A DNA stretch of 35,779 bases from Firmicutes bacterium CAG:534 (GTDB lineage Bacteria; Bacillota; Clostridia; Lachnospirales; Lachnospiraceae), in assembly GCA_000436115.1 (NCBI GenBank), contig FR894500.1, positions 1 through 35,779 of the forward strand, in the 5' to 3' direction. Positions 8,680-18,400 of this stretch are shown piece by piece (the stretch's first letter is position 1; every line of letters starts with the position of its first letter). The notes below the pieces were generated by a model. That model did no database searches. It was not told where the DNA came from and saw nothing but the letters and a program-made list of their open reading frames with translations. The position numbers and the translations under genes were made by a program.

Positions 8680-8726
8680 AAAAAAGCACCATCCCCAAGG
8701 CTCACAGGTCCTCAAAAATGGTACTT
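8680..8726 (-). terminator. Rho-independent terminator of tRNA-Lys
   Basis: Read leftward, AAGTACCAT pairs with ATGGTGCTT across a long (about 25-base) loop, and a run of T follows. It lies 4 bases beyond the tRNA 3' end. Confidence 0.6.
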
Positions 8727-8730
8727 ACAG

Positions 8731-8803
8731 TGCGCGATCAGGGGCTCGAACCCTGGACACCCTGATTAAGAGTCAGGTGCTCTACCAACTGAGCTAATCG
8801 CGC
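8731..8803 (-). tRNA. tRNA-Lys(CTT)
   Basis: On the minus strand the acceptor GCGCGAT pairs with ATCGCGC, the D arm is GCTC/GAGC, and the anticodon stem-loop is CCTGA-CTCTTAA-TCAGG with anticodon CTT. The T arm is CAGGG-TTCGAGC-CCCTG and the discriminator base is A. CCA is not encoded. Confidence 0.96.
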
Positions 8804-8830
8804 ATTTGCAAATTTTGTTTGCTGCATCAT

Positions 8831-8859
8831 TTGCAACGCAAGTGTTATTATAGTATAAT
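8831..8859 (+). promoter_or_regulatory. Promoter of tatD-rsmA, right-facing half of a symmetric double promoter
   Basis: -35 TTGCAA (8831-8836), 17-base spacer, -10 TATAAT (8854-8859). The start would be near 8866, about 68 bases before the tatD ATG. Its -10 sits one base from the -10 of the opposing tRNA promoter. Confidence 0.8.
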
Positions 8860-8875
8860 GTGTTTTGGTTTGCAA
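8847..8875 (-). promoter_or_regulatory. Promoter of tRNA-Lys, left-facing half of a symmetric double promoter
   Basis: Read leftward: -35 TTGCAA (8870-8875), 17-base spacer, -10 TATAAT (8847-8852). The start would be near 8840, about 37 bases before the tRNA. Confidence 0.85.
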
Positions 8876-8933
8876 GCATTTTTTTAAAAAATTTTTGATT
8901 TTTTGAAATAAACGAGAAAAAAGAGGAATATAT

Positions 8934-9710
8934 ATGATATTTGACACGCATGCTCATTATGACGATCCTGCCTTTGATCAGGATAGGAATGAGCTTCTTC
9001 TGGGAATGAAGGAGCAGAATGTAGGGCTTATTGTAAATGTGGGAGCCAGCCTTTCATCCTGCCAGAAAACGCTTAAGCTGGCAGAGAGCTATCCATTCCT
9101 GTACGGAGCGCTCGGAGTGCATCCTTCGGATACGGAGCATCTAACAGAAAAGGATATGGACTGGCTGAAGGAAAAAGCGGCCGGAAAAAAGATCGTGGCC
9201 ATCGGAGAGATCGGTCTGGATTATCATTATGAGGAACCGGGCCGCGAAGTGCAGAAAAAGTGGTTTATCAGACAGCTTCAGATCGCACAGGAGTTGAACA
9301 TGCCGGTGATCATCCATTCCAGAGAAGCGGCGGCAGATACTATGGAAATTCTGAAAAAATATGGAAAAACCAGAGGGGTGATCCACTGCTATTCCTATGC
9401 CGGGGAGCAGGCAGAGGAATACTGCTCTATGGGATATTACTTTGGGATTGGCGGCGTTTTAACCTTTAAAAATGCCAAAAAACTGGTGGAGGCTGTAAAA
9501 ATCATTCCCCTTGACAGGATCCTGCTGGAAACAGACTGCCCGTATCTGGCACCGGAGCCCTTTCGGGGAAAGAGAAATCAGTCGGCGTATATTGATCTTG
9601 TGGCACAAAAGCTTGCGGAGCTGAAAGGAATTTCTAAGGAGCAGGTGATAGAAGCGACTGCCCGCAACGCAATGGAATTTTATGGAATAGGTGAAAAGGA
9701 AGAGGCATAG
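8934..9710 (+). CDS. tatD: TatD family metal-dependent DNase/hydrolase
   Basis: 258 residues, the usual length of the family. Metal-binding signature HAHYD (His6, His8) near the N-terminus, AIGEIGLDYHY in the middle, then PVIIHSREA, VIHCYSY and the C-terminal ETDCPYLAPEPFRGK, all expected positions of the TIM-barrel metallohydrolase. Family members are 3'-5' exonucleases on DNA or RNA or related metal hydrolases. It is 3 bases from rsmA and co-transcribed with it, a pairing common in Firmicutes. AAGAGGA lies before the ATG. Confidence 0.93.
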   Translation: MIFDTHAHYDDPAFDQDRNELLLGMKEQNVGLIVNVGASLSSCQKTLKLAESYPFLYGALGVHPSDTEHLTEKDMDWLKEKAAGKKIVAIGEIGLDYHYEEPGREVQKKWFIRQLQIAQELNMPVIIHSREAAADTMEILKKYGKTRGVIHCYSYAGEQAEEYCSMGYYFGIGGVLTFKNAKKLVEAVKIIPLDRILLETDCPYLAPEPFRGKRNQSAYIDLVAQKLAELKGISKEQVIEATARNAMEFYGIGEKEEA

Positions 9711-9713
9711 AAT

Positions 9714-10592
9714 ATGGCATATTTGGGAACCCCCTCGGCAACGGCTGCTGTGATCGAAAAATATCAGTTTAATTTTCAAAAAAGATATGGACAGAATTTT
9801 CTGATCGATACCAATATTTTAAAAAAGATCATAGAAGAAGCGGGAGTAACGAAAGAAGATTGTGTGGTGGAAATCGGGCCGGGAATCGGAACCATGACCC
9901 AGTATCTGGCAGAAAGCGCCAGAGAGGTCGTTGCAGTGGAGATCGACAAAAATCTGATCCCTATCCTGGAGGATACCTTAAGCGAATACGATAATGTGAC
10001 GGTGATCAATGAGGATATCCTGAAGGTAGATCTGAGGAAGCTTGCAGAAGAAAAAAATAACGGCAGGCCCGTTAAGATCGTGGCAAATCTTCCCTATTAC
10101 ATCACAACGCCTATTATTATGGGTCTGTTTGAAAATCAGGTGCCCCTTTCCAGCATTACTATTATGGTTCAGAAGGAAGTGGCGGACAGGATGCAGGTTG
10201 GCCCGGGCACCAAGGATTATGGTGCGCTCAGCCTGGCAGTACAGTATTATGCCAGACCGGAGATTGTTTTGCAGGTCCCCCCTGCCTGTTTCATGCCAAG
10301 GCCGGGAGTAGGAAGCGCCGTGATCCGGCTTACAAAGCATGAACAGCCGCCGGTGCGGACAAAGGATGAAAAGAAACTGTTTGCTGTGATACGGGCGTCC
10401 TTTGGACAGAGAAGAAAAACGCTTGCAAATGCACTTACAAACGGTTTTTGTTATGAAGCTGAGAGCGGAAAGACACAAAGGGTTACGAGGCAGCAGGTTT
10501 ATGACGTCTTAGAGCAGATGGAGCTTAGCCAGACCATCAGGGGAGAAGCGCTGACGCTTGAGCAGTTTGCAGAATTATCTGATTTACTTTGA
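9714..10592 (+). CDS. rsmA: 16S rRNA dimethyladenosine methyltransferase RsmA (KsgA)
   Basis: 292 residues. Dimethylates the two adjacent adenosines in the 3' hairpin of 16S rRNA (A1518 and A1519 in E. coli numbering) with S-adenosylmethionine, a late step in small-subunit assembly. Visible motifs: RYGQNFLID (25-32), SAM-binding VVEIGPGIGTMT (51-62), acidic EID (76-78) and the catalytic NLPYY (125-129). The C-terminal domain with FGQRRKTLANAL is typical. AAGAGG precedes the ATG, and the gene is coupled to tatD by a 3-base gap. Confidence 0.97.
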   Translation: MAYLGTPSATAAVIEKYQFNFQKRYGQNFLIDTNILKKIIEEAGVTKEDCVVEIGPGIGTMTQYLAESAREVVAVEIDKNLIPILEDTLSEYDNVTVINEDILKVDLRKLAEEKNNGRPVKIVANLPYYITTPIIMGLFENQVPLSSITIMVQKEVADRMQVGPGTKDYGALSLAVQYYARPEIVLQVPPACFMPRPGVGSAVIRLTKHEQPPVRTKDEKKLFAVIRASFGQRRKTLANALTNGFCYEAESGKTQRVTRQQVYDVLEQMELSQTIRGEALTLEQFAELSDLL

Positions 10593-10611
10593 GGGTTTCC
10601 TATGGTAAACT
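10583..10611 (+). promoter_or_regulatory. Possible promoter upstream of the TPR/AAA-like gene
   Basis: TTTACT (10583-10588), 17-base spacer, TAAACT (10606-10611) with an extended TGG before the -10. The -35 overlaps the end of rsmA. A modest match. Confidence 0.35.
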
Positions 10612-10673
10612 TAAAAGATGAAAATAGGAATATTATGCCCTAAGATAAATCGTTAACGTATGAGGTGACTACC

Positions 10674-13418
10674 TTGGATAAGTATGAATATAAAGTCCGT
10701 GCAGATGAAATAAAATCCCTGATCTCAGAAGGAGAATACGGGGAAGCCGTTAAGATCGCAGATACCATTGACTGGCGCAGAGTAAAAAGCGTTATGATGC
10801 TGTGCACCATCAGTGATCTATACAAAATTAACAGAAGATATGAAGACAGCCGTGATATTCTGCTGCTGGCCTATGACAGGCATGCAGGAGGCCGTCTGAT
10901 CGTGTATTCCTTGTGTGAGCTTTCCATTAAGCTGGGAGAATTCGTACAGGCGCTGGAATATTATAAGGAATTTGTGCAGCTTGCGCCCAAAGACAGCGGC
11001 AGGTATATTCTGCAGTACAAGCTCTATGAAGCGCAGGAGGTCAGCTTAGAGGAGCGGATCGAGGTTCTGGAAGAGCTCAAAAAGAGAGACTACCGTGAAA
11101 AGTGGGCATATGAGCTTGCTTACCTTTATCACAGGGTTGGCCTTGAATCCAAATGCGTTGAAGAATGTAATGAAATGTTCCTCTGGTTTGGGGAAGGAAG
11201 ATATGTGTTAAAGGCCCTGGAACTGAAAATGCTTCATGAGCCTTTAAGTGAGGAGCAGCAGGCTAAGTATGAGCAGATGAAGGAGAATGGAGGTTCTGTC
11301 AGCCCTGATTATGCTGCTGACCAGGAGGCCATCAAGCAGGAGGCAAACAAAGAAACAGAAGAGGAAGAGGATAACGAATTCGGCATTCAGGGAAACCTTC
11401 TTGCCAGCGATACACAGGAAATGCCCCCTAAGGAAGAGGATGAGATCCAGGTCAAGACGGTGGATGTGAGCCAGTATAATACCCTGAACCTGCAAAAGGA
11501 ACTGGCGGAAAGCATGAAGGAATTTCTGGAGAACAATAAAACCCAGAACCTTCCTGTAGATAAAATTGCGGAGGAAGCACAAAAAACTCAGATTTATGAG
11601 CCTGTTACCTCTGAAAATCTGATCGGGGAAATCCCGGAAGCAACAGACGCCCAGGAGGAGACAGAAAAGGAAGAGCCGGAAGCTGAAGAAAAGACAGCCA
11701 CCCTCAGACAGGACACTGACGAGATGCAGCTGATCACAGAAGAGGATCTGAGTGGAAAGAATAATTCAGAAGAGGTCTTTTTTGGCAATACGGAAGAAGT
11801 CAATATTGAGGATGTGGTTTCCAAGCTTGCCAAGCAGAACGAGGATAAGTCGCCCTTTACCCCTATTGATCAGAAGGAGATGCCCATAAAGCAGGAGGAA
11901 GTGCCGGTTACTCCTCAAATTTCCAAGAGCCCGCTCAGCGACACAGGCGTGATCAGGACGTTTCATAAGCCTTCAGGCTTTGATAATATGCTTTCTCAGG
12001 AGTATGATGGACAGATCTCATTGGTAGTTCCTGAAAAGGAGCAGGTTGAAAAGCAGATTACAGGACAGCTCAGCATAGAAGATGTAATGGCTGAGTGGGA
12101 GCGGATCAAGCAGGAAAATGAACGCAAGAGGATGGAAGAAATACGAAGACGCGTTCACCAGCAGACAGACGCTTTGTTTGAGGACTTTGACGAGTCCACC
12201 AAATCAGGTCTTTTGGAGGAGCTGGAAAAGGCCATGGTCACTGCAGCCATGAAGGAAGAAAAGGCAAAGGCAGCCAGTGAACGTCCCAAGGTGGTAAAAG
12301 TTGCAGACATAGAGAAGCAGGAGCCTGCTGCGGCCAAAGAGAAAACAAAACCGGCAGAAGCAGCAGAGAAAGAAGTCTTAGAAGAAACCGAAGAAATTGA
12401 AGAGATTGAAGAAATCCCTGCTTTAGAGGAAGAGGAGGTTTCTACAGAGTCTGTACCGGAAGAAGATACGCAGGAAGAGGACTTTGAAGAGGAACAGCCG
12501 GAGGCTGCAGAGGAGACTCTGGATGAGATTTCGAATAAAGCTTCGGATGAAGTTTCTGAGGAAGCCGGCGAGGCTATAGAGGAACCGGATGCTTCAGAAA
12601 AGGAAGAAGAAACCGAGGAGGCAGAGTCACAGGAGGAAGTTTCCGAGCAGAAGAAGACCGGAGATGTAAGGGAGATGACAGACAGCGAAAGAGAGCAGTT
12701 TGCCCCCTTTATCCATCACAAACGTACCAGAAGACAGATCGTTACAACGCTTGATAATATCAGCATGGCTTCCTACACGGGAAATGTGATCGTTACAGGA
12801 GAAGAAAGTGCGGAGGCAACCGCCCTTGCCAAGGTTCTTGTAAAGGAAGTACAGCTTTCTGACAGTAATTTTTCAGGAAAGGTTGCAAAGATTTCCGGCG
12901 CTACCATGAATAAAAAGGACGTAGGAGCAACCCTGGCAAAGCTGTCCGGCGGGGCGCTGATCATTGAAGAAGCCGCCTCCATGAAAAAGGCTGCAACAGA
13001 AAGCCTTTTAAAGCAGCTTAACCAGGAAGGAAAGGGGTTGATCGTTCTTTTAGAGGACACAAAGGCAAATATCGCGTCCTACCTGGAAAAATATCCTGCC
13101 CTTTCAGAGGCGTTTAACCTGCGGGTGGATGTGGAAGCGCTGGATGACCAGACACTGGTAAAATATGCTCAGAAATATGCAGTTGAACAGGAATATTCCA
13201 TTGACGAGCTTGGAATTCTCGCACTGCATACAAGAATTGCGGATATGCAGACCAGCGACCATGAGGTAACGCTTGGGGAAATAGAAGAGCTTGTGGATGA
13301 GGCGATTTATTATGCCGACCGCAAGACGCCGAAGCATTTCTTTGATGTTTTATTTGGAAAGCGGTATGACGAGGAAGATATGATCGTTCTTCGTGAGAAG
13401 GATTTTATGCATTACTAA
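10674..13418 (+). CDS. TPR / acidic linker / degenerate AAA+ protein of unknown function
   Basis: 914 residues from the TTG at 10674, chosen because GAGGTG (10662-10667) sits 6 bases before it; the in-frame GTG at 10665 is part of that ribosome site. The first about 200 residues are helical pairs resembling TPRs (for example RDILLLAYDRHAGGRL and YYKEFVQLAPKDSGRY). A long low-complexity Glu/Ala/Lys-rich region follows (residues about 200-660) with blocks such as EETEEIEEIEEIPALEEEE. The last about 230 residues look like an AAA+ domain of the SpoVK/CbbX type with its lid. The P-loop reads GEESAEAT with no Gly-Lys, and Walker B is GGALIIEEAASM, so ATP hydrolysis is unlikely. No membrane segment. 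It may be a cytosolic scaffold. I do not recognise a named family for the whole protein. Confidence 0.75.
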   Translation: MDKYEYKVRADEIKSLISEGEYGEAVKIADTIDWRRVKSVMMLCTISDLYKINRRYEDSRDILLLAYDRHAGGRLIVYSLCELSIKLGEFVQALEYYKEFVQLAPKDSGRYILQYKLYEAQEVSLEERIEVLEELKKRDYREKWAYELAYLYHRVGLESKCVEECNEMFLWFGEGRYVLKALELKMLHEPLSEEQQAKYEQMKENGGSVSPDYAADQEAIKQEANKETEEEEDNEFGIQGNLLASDTQEMPPKEEDEIQVKTVDVSQYNTLNLQKELAESMKEFLENNKTQNLPVDKIAEEAQKTQIYEPVTSENLIGEIPEATDAQEETEKEEPEAEEKTATLRQDTDEMQLITEEDLSGKNNSEEVFFGNTEEVNIEDVVSKLAKQNEDKSPFTPIDQKEMPIKQEEVPVTPQISKSPLSDTGVIRTFHKPSGFDNMLSQEYDGQISLVVPEKEQVEKQITGQLSIEDVMAEWERIKQENERKRMEEIRRRVHQQTDALFEDFDESTKSGLLEELEKAMVTAAMKEEKAKAASERPKVVKVADIEKQEPAAAKEKTKPAEAAEKEVLEETEEIEEIEEIPALEEEEVSTESVPEEDTQEEDFEEEQPEAAEETLDEISNKASDEVSEEAGEAIEEPDASEKEEETEEAESQEEVSEQKKTGDVREMTDSEREQFAPFIHHKRTRRQIVTTLDNISMASYTGNVIVTGEESAEATALAKVLVKEVQLSDSNFSGKVAKISGATMNKKDVGATLAKLSGGALIIEEAASMKKAATESLLKQLNQEGKGLIVLLEDTKANIASYLEKYPALSEAFNLRVDVEALDDQTLVKYAQKYAVEQEYSIDELGILALHTRIADMQTSDHEVTLGEIEELVDEAIYYADRKTPKHFFDVLFGKRYDEEDMIVLREKDFMHY

Positions 13419-13443
13419 AAAATAGAAACCGGGGGTTTAAGGT

Positions 13444-15342
13444 ATGGATGGTGAAGTTTTTATTTCTGAGGCGGATCAGTATCTGTTTGCCCAGGGAACA
13501 CATTATGATATTTACAAAAAGTTAGGAGCGCACCCTTCTGTGGAAGATGGAAAAAAAGGCATGTTCTTCGGTGTGTGGGCGCCCAATGCAGAAAGTGTGC
13601 ATGTGATCGGAAGCTTTAACGGCTGGGACGAAACAGCTCATCCTATGACAAAGCTGGGGCCCGGCGGGATCTATAAGCTGTTTGTCCCGGGTGTGGGAGA
13701 AGGAGAGCTTTACAAATTTCTGATCACAACGCCCTCAGGAGAAAAGCTGTATAAGGCCGATCCCTTTGCAAACAGTGCAGAGCTCCGCCCCGGAAATGCG
13801 TCGAAAACCACGGATATTTCCGGCTTTAAATGGACGGATGAGGTCTGGATGAAGGAACGGGAGGGGAAGGATTATAATCAGGAACCCGTTGCCATTTACG
13901 AGTGTCATATCGGCTCCTGGATGAGACATCCCAGACCGGAAGAACAGGGATTTTATAATTACCGGGAATTTGCAGACCGGATCGTGGAATATCTGAAGGA
14001 AATGAAATACACCCATGTAGAGCTTATGGGAATTGCAGAGTATCCCTTTGACGGCTCCTGGGGGTACCAGGTGACCGGCTATTATGCGCCGACGTCCAGA
14101 TACGGAGAACCCAAGGACTTCATGTATCTGATCAACAAGCTTCATAAGCACAAGATCGGCGTTATCCTGGATTGGGTTCCTGCGCATTTTGCCACAGACG
14201 CCCATGGGCTTGGACGTTTTGACGGAGAGTGTATTTTTGAGGATCCGGATCCCAGAAAGGGAGAGCACCCGGATTGGGGAACCAAGATCTTTAATTATGG
14301 TAAGAACGAGGTAAAGAACTTTTTGATCGCCAACGCATTATTCTGGATCAAGGAGTATCACATTGACGGTATCCGTGTAGATGCAGTGGCCTCCATGCTG
14401 TATCTTGATTACGGCAAAAAGGAAGGCCAGTGGGTTCCCAATAAATACGGCGGAAATAAAAATCTGGAAGCCATTGAATTTTTCAAGCATTTGAATTCGG
14501 TGGTACGGGGAACCTATCCGGGCTTTATGACCATTGCAGAGGAATCTACCGCATGGCCCAAGGTAACAGGAAATGTGGAAGAGGGCGGTCTTGGCTTTTC
14601 CTTTAAGTGGAATATGGGCTGGATGCATGATTTTTGCGAATATATGAAGTTAGATCCTTATTTCCGCAAGGATAATCATTATGCCATGACCTTCGCCATG
14701 AGCTACAATGACAGTGAGAATTATATCCTGCCTCTTTCCCATGACGAGGTAGTACATCTGAAATGCTCCATGGTCAATAAAATGCCCGGCTACAAAGCCG
14801 ACAAATACGCAAACCTGCGCTGTGGATACGCTTACATGCTGGGTCATGCAGGCAAGAAGCTTCTGTTTATGGGACAGGATTTCGGGCAGGAGCGTGAATG
14901 GAGCGAGGAAAGAGAGCTTGACTGGTTCCTGCTGCAGGAGGATCTGAATAAGGGACTTCATGAATATGTGAAGGAACTGCTGAAGCTGTATCATAAGTAT
15001 TCCTGCCTGTATGAGTTTGATGACAGCTGGAAGGGCTTTGAATGGCTGAACTGTGATGACAAGGACAGAAGCACATACAGCTTTTACAGACGGAATTCCT
15101 CCGGTAAAAACAACCTTATGTTCATCATTAACATGACGCCTATCAAATGGGAAAATTATAAGCTGGGAGTTCCCGCAAAGAAAAAATATAAGCTGCTTTT
15201 GTGCAGTACGGAAGAGAGGTTTGGAGGAACCGGAGAGACGGTTCCCAAGGAAATCATGGCAGAGGCAGAAAACTGTGATTACAGGGATTACTGCATAACG
15301 CTGGATCTTCCGCCTTATGCTGCAACGGTATTTGTATTTTAA
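13444..15342 (+). CDS. glgB: 1,4-alpha-glucan branching enzyme (GlgB, GH13)
   Basis: 632 residues. Forms alpha-1,6 branches in glycogen. The N-terminal CBM48 is at about 20-125 (FFGVWAPNAESVHVIGSFNGW). The GH13 barrel shows DGSWGYQVTGYYAPTSRYG, DWVPAHF, the nucleophile Asp313 in GIRVDAV, the acid/base Glu366 in TIAEEST and Asp434 in LSHDEVVH. The C-terminal beta domain is present. Length and motif order are those of a full GlgB. GGGGG lies 7-8 bases before the ATG at 13444. No other glycogen gene is in the window, so it works with distant glgC/A/P genes. A terminator hairpin follows. Confidence 0.96.
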   Translation: MDGEVFISEADQYLFAQGTHYDIYKKLGAHPSVEDGKKGMFFGVWAPNAESVHVIGSFNGWDETAHPMTKLGPGGIYKLFVPGVGEGELYKFLITTPSGEKLYKADPFANSAELRPGNASKTTDISGFKWTDEVWMKEREGKDYNQEPVAIYECHIGSWMRHPRPEEQGFYNYREFADRIVEYLKEMKYTHVELMGIAEYPFDGSWGYQVTGYYAPTSRYGEPKDFMYLINKLHKHKIGVILDWVPAHFATDAHGLGRFDGECIFEDPDPRKGEHPDWGTKIFNYGKNEVKNFLIANALFWIKEYHIDGIRVDAVASMLYLDYGKKEGQWVPNKYGGNKNLEAIEFFKHLNSVVRGTYPGFMTIAEESTAWPKVTGNVEEGGLGFSFKWNMGWMHDFCEYMKLDPYFRKDNHYAMTFAMSYNDSENYILPLSHDEVVHLKCSMVNKMPGYKADKYANLRCGYAYMLGHAGKKLLFMGQDFGQEREWSEERELDWFLLQEDLNKGLHEYVKELLKLYHKYSCLYEFDDSWKGFEWLNCDDKDRSTYSFYRRNSSGKNNLMFIINMTPIKWENYKLGVPAKKKYKLLLCSTEERFGGTGETVPKEIMAEAENCDYRDYCITLDLPPYAATVFVF

Positions 15343-15346
15343 AGTA

Positions 15347-15374
15347 TTAAGGAATGAAAAAGTTATGCCGAAAT
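15347..15374 (+). promoter_or_regulatory. Sigma-D (FliA/sigma-28) type flagellar promoter
   Basis: TTAA (15347-15350), 16 bases, then GCCGAAAT (15367-15374), close to the sigma-D consensus TAAA-N15-GCCGATAT. It lies 50 bases before the FliK-like gene and drives a class of late flagellar genes. The match to family consensus is by eye. Confidence 0.65.
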
Positions 15375-15412
15375 AAAGGGTGAATGCAGGAAGCATTTAC
15401 CCTTTGTTTTTT
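15375..15412 (+). terminator. Rho-independent terminator after glgB
   Basis: AAAGGGTGAATGC (15375-15387) pairs with GCATTTACCCTTT (15393-15405) around a 5-base loop, then GTTTTTT. Transcripts from the sigma-D promoter would begin inside the left arm, near 15381, and so could not form the whole hairpin. Confidence 0.8.
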
Positions 15413-15423
15413 GGAGCAGACAT

Positions 15424-18400
15424 ATGAATATAATATTGGATGAGAAACAGATCAAAGATGCTCAGGCATATACAAACGTAAACAAAGGGACAACTACATA
15501 CCGTACCCCGGAAAAGACCGGCGAGGTTAAAAATTCCGGGTTTGCATTAGACATTTCTGGCACAGTTATGGATAACAGCGCTTATACAGGTCACGGACGG
15601 ACCGCAGAAGAGGTTATGCTGGATGCAGGGCAGGAGGATATTACTGCCCGGCGAAACTATATGGCAGTTATGTCTAATTGTATGTCTGACGAAGATTTTG
15701 CAAAGCTTCAGGAGGACGGATTTCATCCCGGCAGTACGGAAATTGAAACAGTTGTCACCATTGTAGACCATATTAAAGCAGCCCTTGCACTCTCCGGCAG
15801 GGAGGTGGTTGGGTATACGGATACCATCAGCCAGGAGGCGCTTACTGCAATTACAGGCAGCGAAAGCTTTGCCCTGCAGCTTCAGGAGCAGTTCTGCGAA
15901 AAGGATATTCCGCTCACAAGAGAAAACGTAGAAGCAGTATGTAAGGCATGGGATATTCTGCAGCAGACAGGGAACATAACCGAAGGATCCAAAAGATATC
16001 TGGTAGAAAATGAGATGGATCCCACTCCCGAAAATCTGTACATGGCAAAATATTCAGCGACAGAAGGCGCAGACAGACAGGCAAGGGGCTATTACAAGGA
16101 CGGAACGGCAGGTTATTTTGCAGAAAAGCCTGATGTGGTGGATTATGAGAAGCTGAAGCCACAGATGGAGAAGGTGATCTCAGAGGCAGGATTTACTGTG
16201 ACGGAAGAGACCCTTGCAGATGCAAAATGGCTTTTGGAAAAGGGAATTCCCCTAAATACAGATACGTTTTGTTTATTTGAGAAAATAAATGACGTGGCAC
16301 TGCCCATGGAGCCGGAGCTTTTCCTGGAGCTTTCGGCTATAGCCATTGCGGACGGAAAAAGACCTGCCAGGGCAGACCTTTCCAAGACGCAGACAGATTA
16401 TGAAAAGGCAGCCTGGCTGCTTGAAAAGACCAAACAGGTATCAGAAGAGGCGGTGGACCAGGCAGCGGACCGCGGCGATGCCTTTACCCTGCGGAATTTA
16501 TTTGCTGCACAGGAAGCCTTTGGAATGTCGAAGGAATTGACGAAGGTTGGTGCAGAGAATATTAAGGGGCGCAGGCTTTTGGAAGAGATCAGGCTTTCCA
16601 TGACGGTTCAGGCCAATTTGAGACTTCTGCGTCAGGGCTTTCAGATCGAGACAGCCCCCTTGGAAGAGCTGGTGGAAAAGCTGAAGGAGGCTGAGAGCAG
16701 CTACCAGATGGCGCTTACCGGAGAAAGTTCTAAGGCCGAAGCAATGCAGAAGGCATCCTTATATGAAAAGACTTTAAGCGCGGTAGCAGGGATCAAGAAC
16801 TCCCCTGCAGCGATCTTAAGTGAGTTATCGCCGGAAAGCACCCTGGAAGAAACCTATGAAATAGGGAAAACAAGGGCGGCAGATTATGAAAGGGCGCAGG
16901 AGCGTTACGAAAAGCTGTGGACTGCACCCAGAGCCGATATGGGAGATTCCCTGCGGAAGGCATTTCGGAATGTAGATGATATTCTGAAGGATCTTGATCT
17001 TGAGGTAAATGAAGAAAACAGAAAAGCTGTCAGGATCCTGGGATACAATCAGGCACAGATCAGTAAAGAACATATAGATCAGATCAAAAAAATGGATCAG
17101 CTTCTTACCGGCACGATCAGGGAATTAAAGCCGGGGACAGTGCTTTCCATGATCAGAGAGGGTATGAACCCCATGAAAATGGAGCTTTCTGAGCTTTCTG
17201 ATTTCCTGGAGCAGCAAAATCAGGAATCCTCCGGACAGGAAATGGAATCCTACAGCAAATTCCTTTATCAGATGGAAAAGCAGAAGGAGATCACAGAAGA
17301 GGAAAGAAGCGCTTATATCGGTATTTACAGACTGATCCATCAGGTAGAAAAGACGGATGATGCGGCAGTAGGCGCCATCTGGCAGAGCGAAGCGGGATTT
17401 ACACTTGAAAATCTGCTTTCCGCAGTGAGAACCGCAAAGAAAAAGCATATGGATTACACCGTCAATGATGACTTTGGCGGTCTTAACAGGGCAGATACGG
17501 GAACGGAAAGTATTTCCGATCAGATCGAAAGGGGCTTTTCCTTATCACAGCAAACAAACAGGGAAGAACTGAAGGTTTTTTTGGAGCAGGCGCAGGATGA
17601 GCAGCTTCAAAGAGAATACCAGTCCCAGGAGGCCCAGCAGATCCGAAAGGTGGCGGAATGCGAGGATGCTATTTTAAAACAGCTTTCTGATTACGGACAG
17701 AGTGTAACGGCGGATCATCTTTTTTCTGCAGCGGCGCTTATGCGAAATCCGGAAGAGATCTTCAGCCAGCTTGGAAAATACTGTACAAAAGCCGGAAAAA
17801 GCGATCCCAAGGAAGAAATCCTGAAGGCCGGGAAAAAGCTTTTAGAAGGACTGGAAAGCAAAGACCGGGAAGGGGCAGCCTATGAAAAACTCCAGGAGGA
17901 ATTGAAAGAGGAGCTTACCCGGGAGGGCTTTGAAGGAGATCATGACGCCCTTGACATCAGGGCAATGAGCAATCTGTGTAAGCATCTTTCCTTTATGACA
18001 GCCATGGCGAAGGAAGAAAATTATCAGATCCCCGTGGAAATCGGCGGGAAGCTGACAGCCATCAACTTAAAGGTGATCCATAAGGAAGCGGAAGAAAGCA
18101 AGGCTGTTGTGACAATGAACAGTGAAGCAATGGGAAAGATTGCGGTGCAGCTTCAAATGACGGAGGAAGGCCTGGAAGGCTTTTGTATCTGCGAAAGGAA
18201 GGAGAGCACAGAGCTTTTGCAGGATTGTCTGCAGCAGGAAAACGGCATGGCCGGAAGCTTTTATTTTGCAACAGGTGAGGAACTCGATCTTGCGGAGTTT
18301 TCGGGGAAGCACACAGAGGGAAGGATAAAGAAGCCGGGAGCAGATGTTCTTTACCGGGCAGCAAAGGATCTTATCGGTTATATACAGGAAGCAGGAAATA

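Noticed and set aside
8731..8803. tRNA-Lys as a phage attachment site
   Set aside because: No integrase or duplicated tRNA 3' end is visible in the window.
14650..15396. 248-residue leftward open frame
   Set aside because: Antisense to glgB, which has full catalytic motifs in the other strand.
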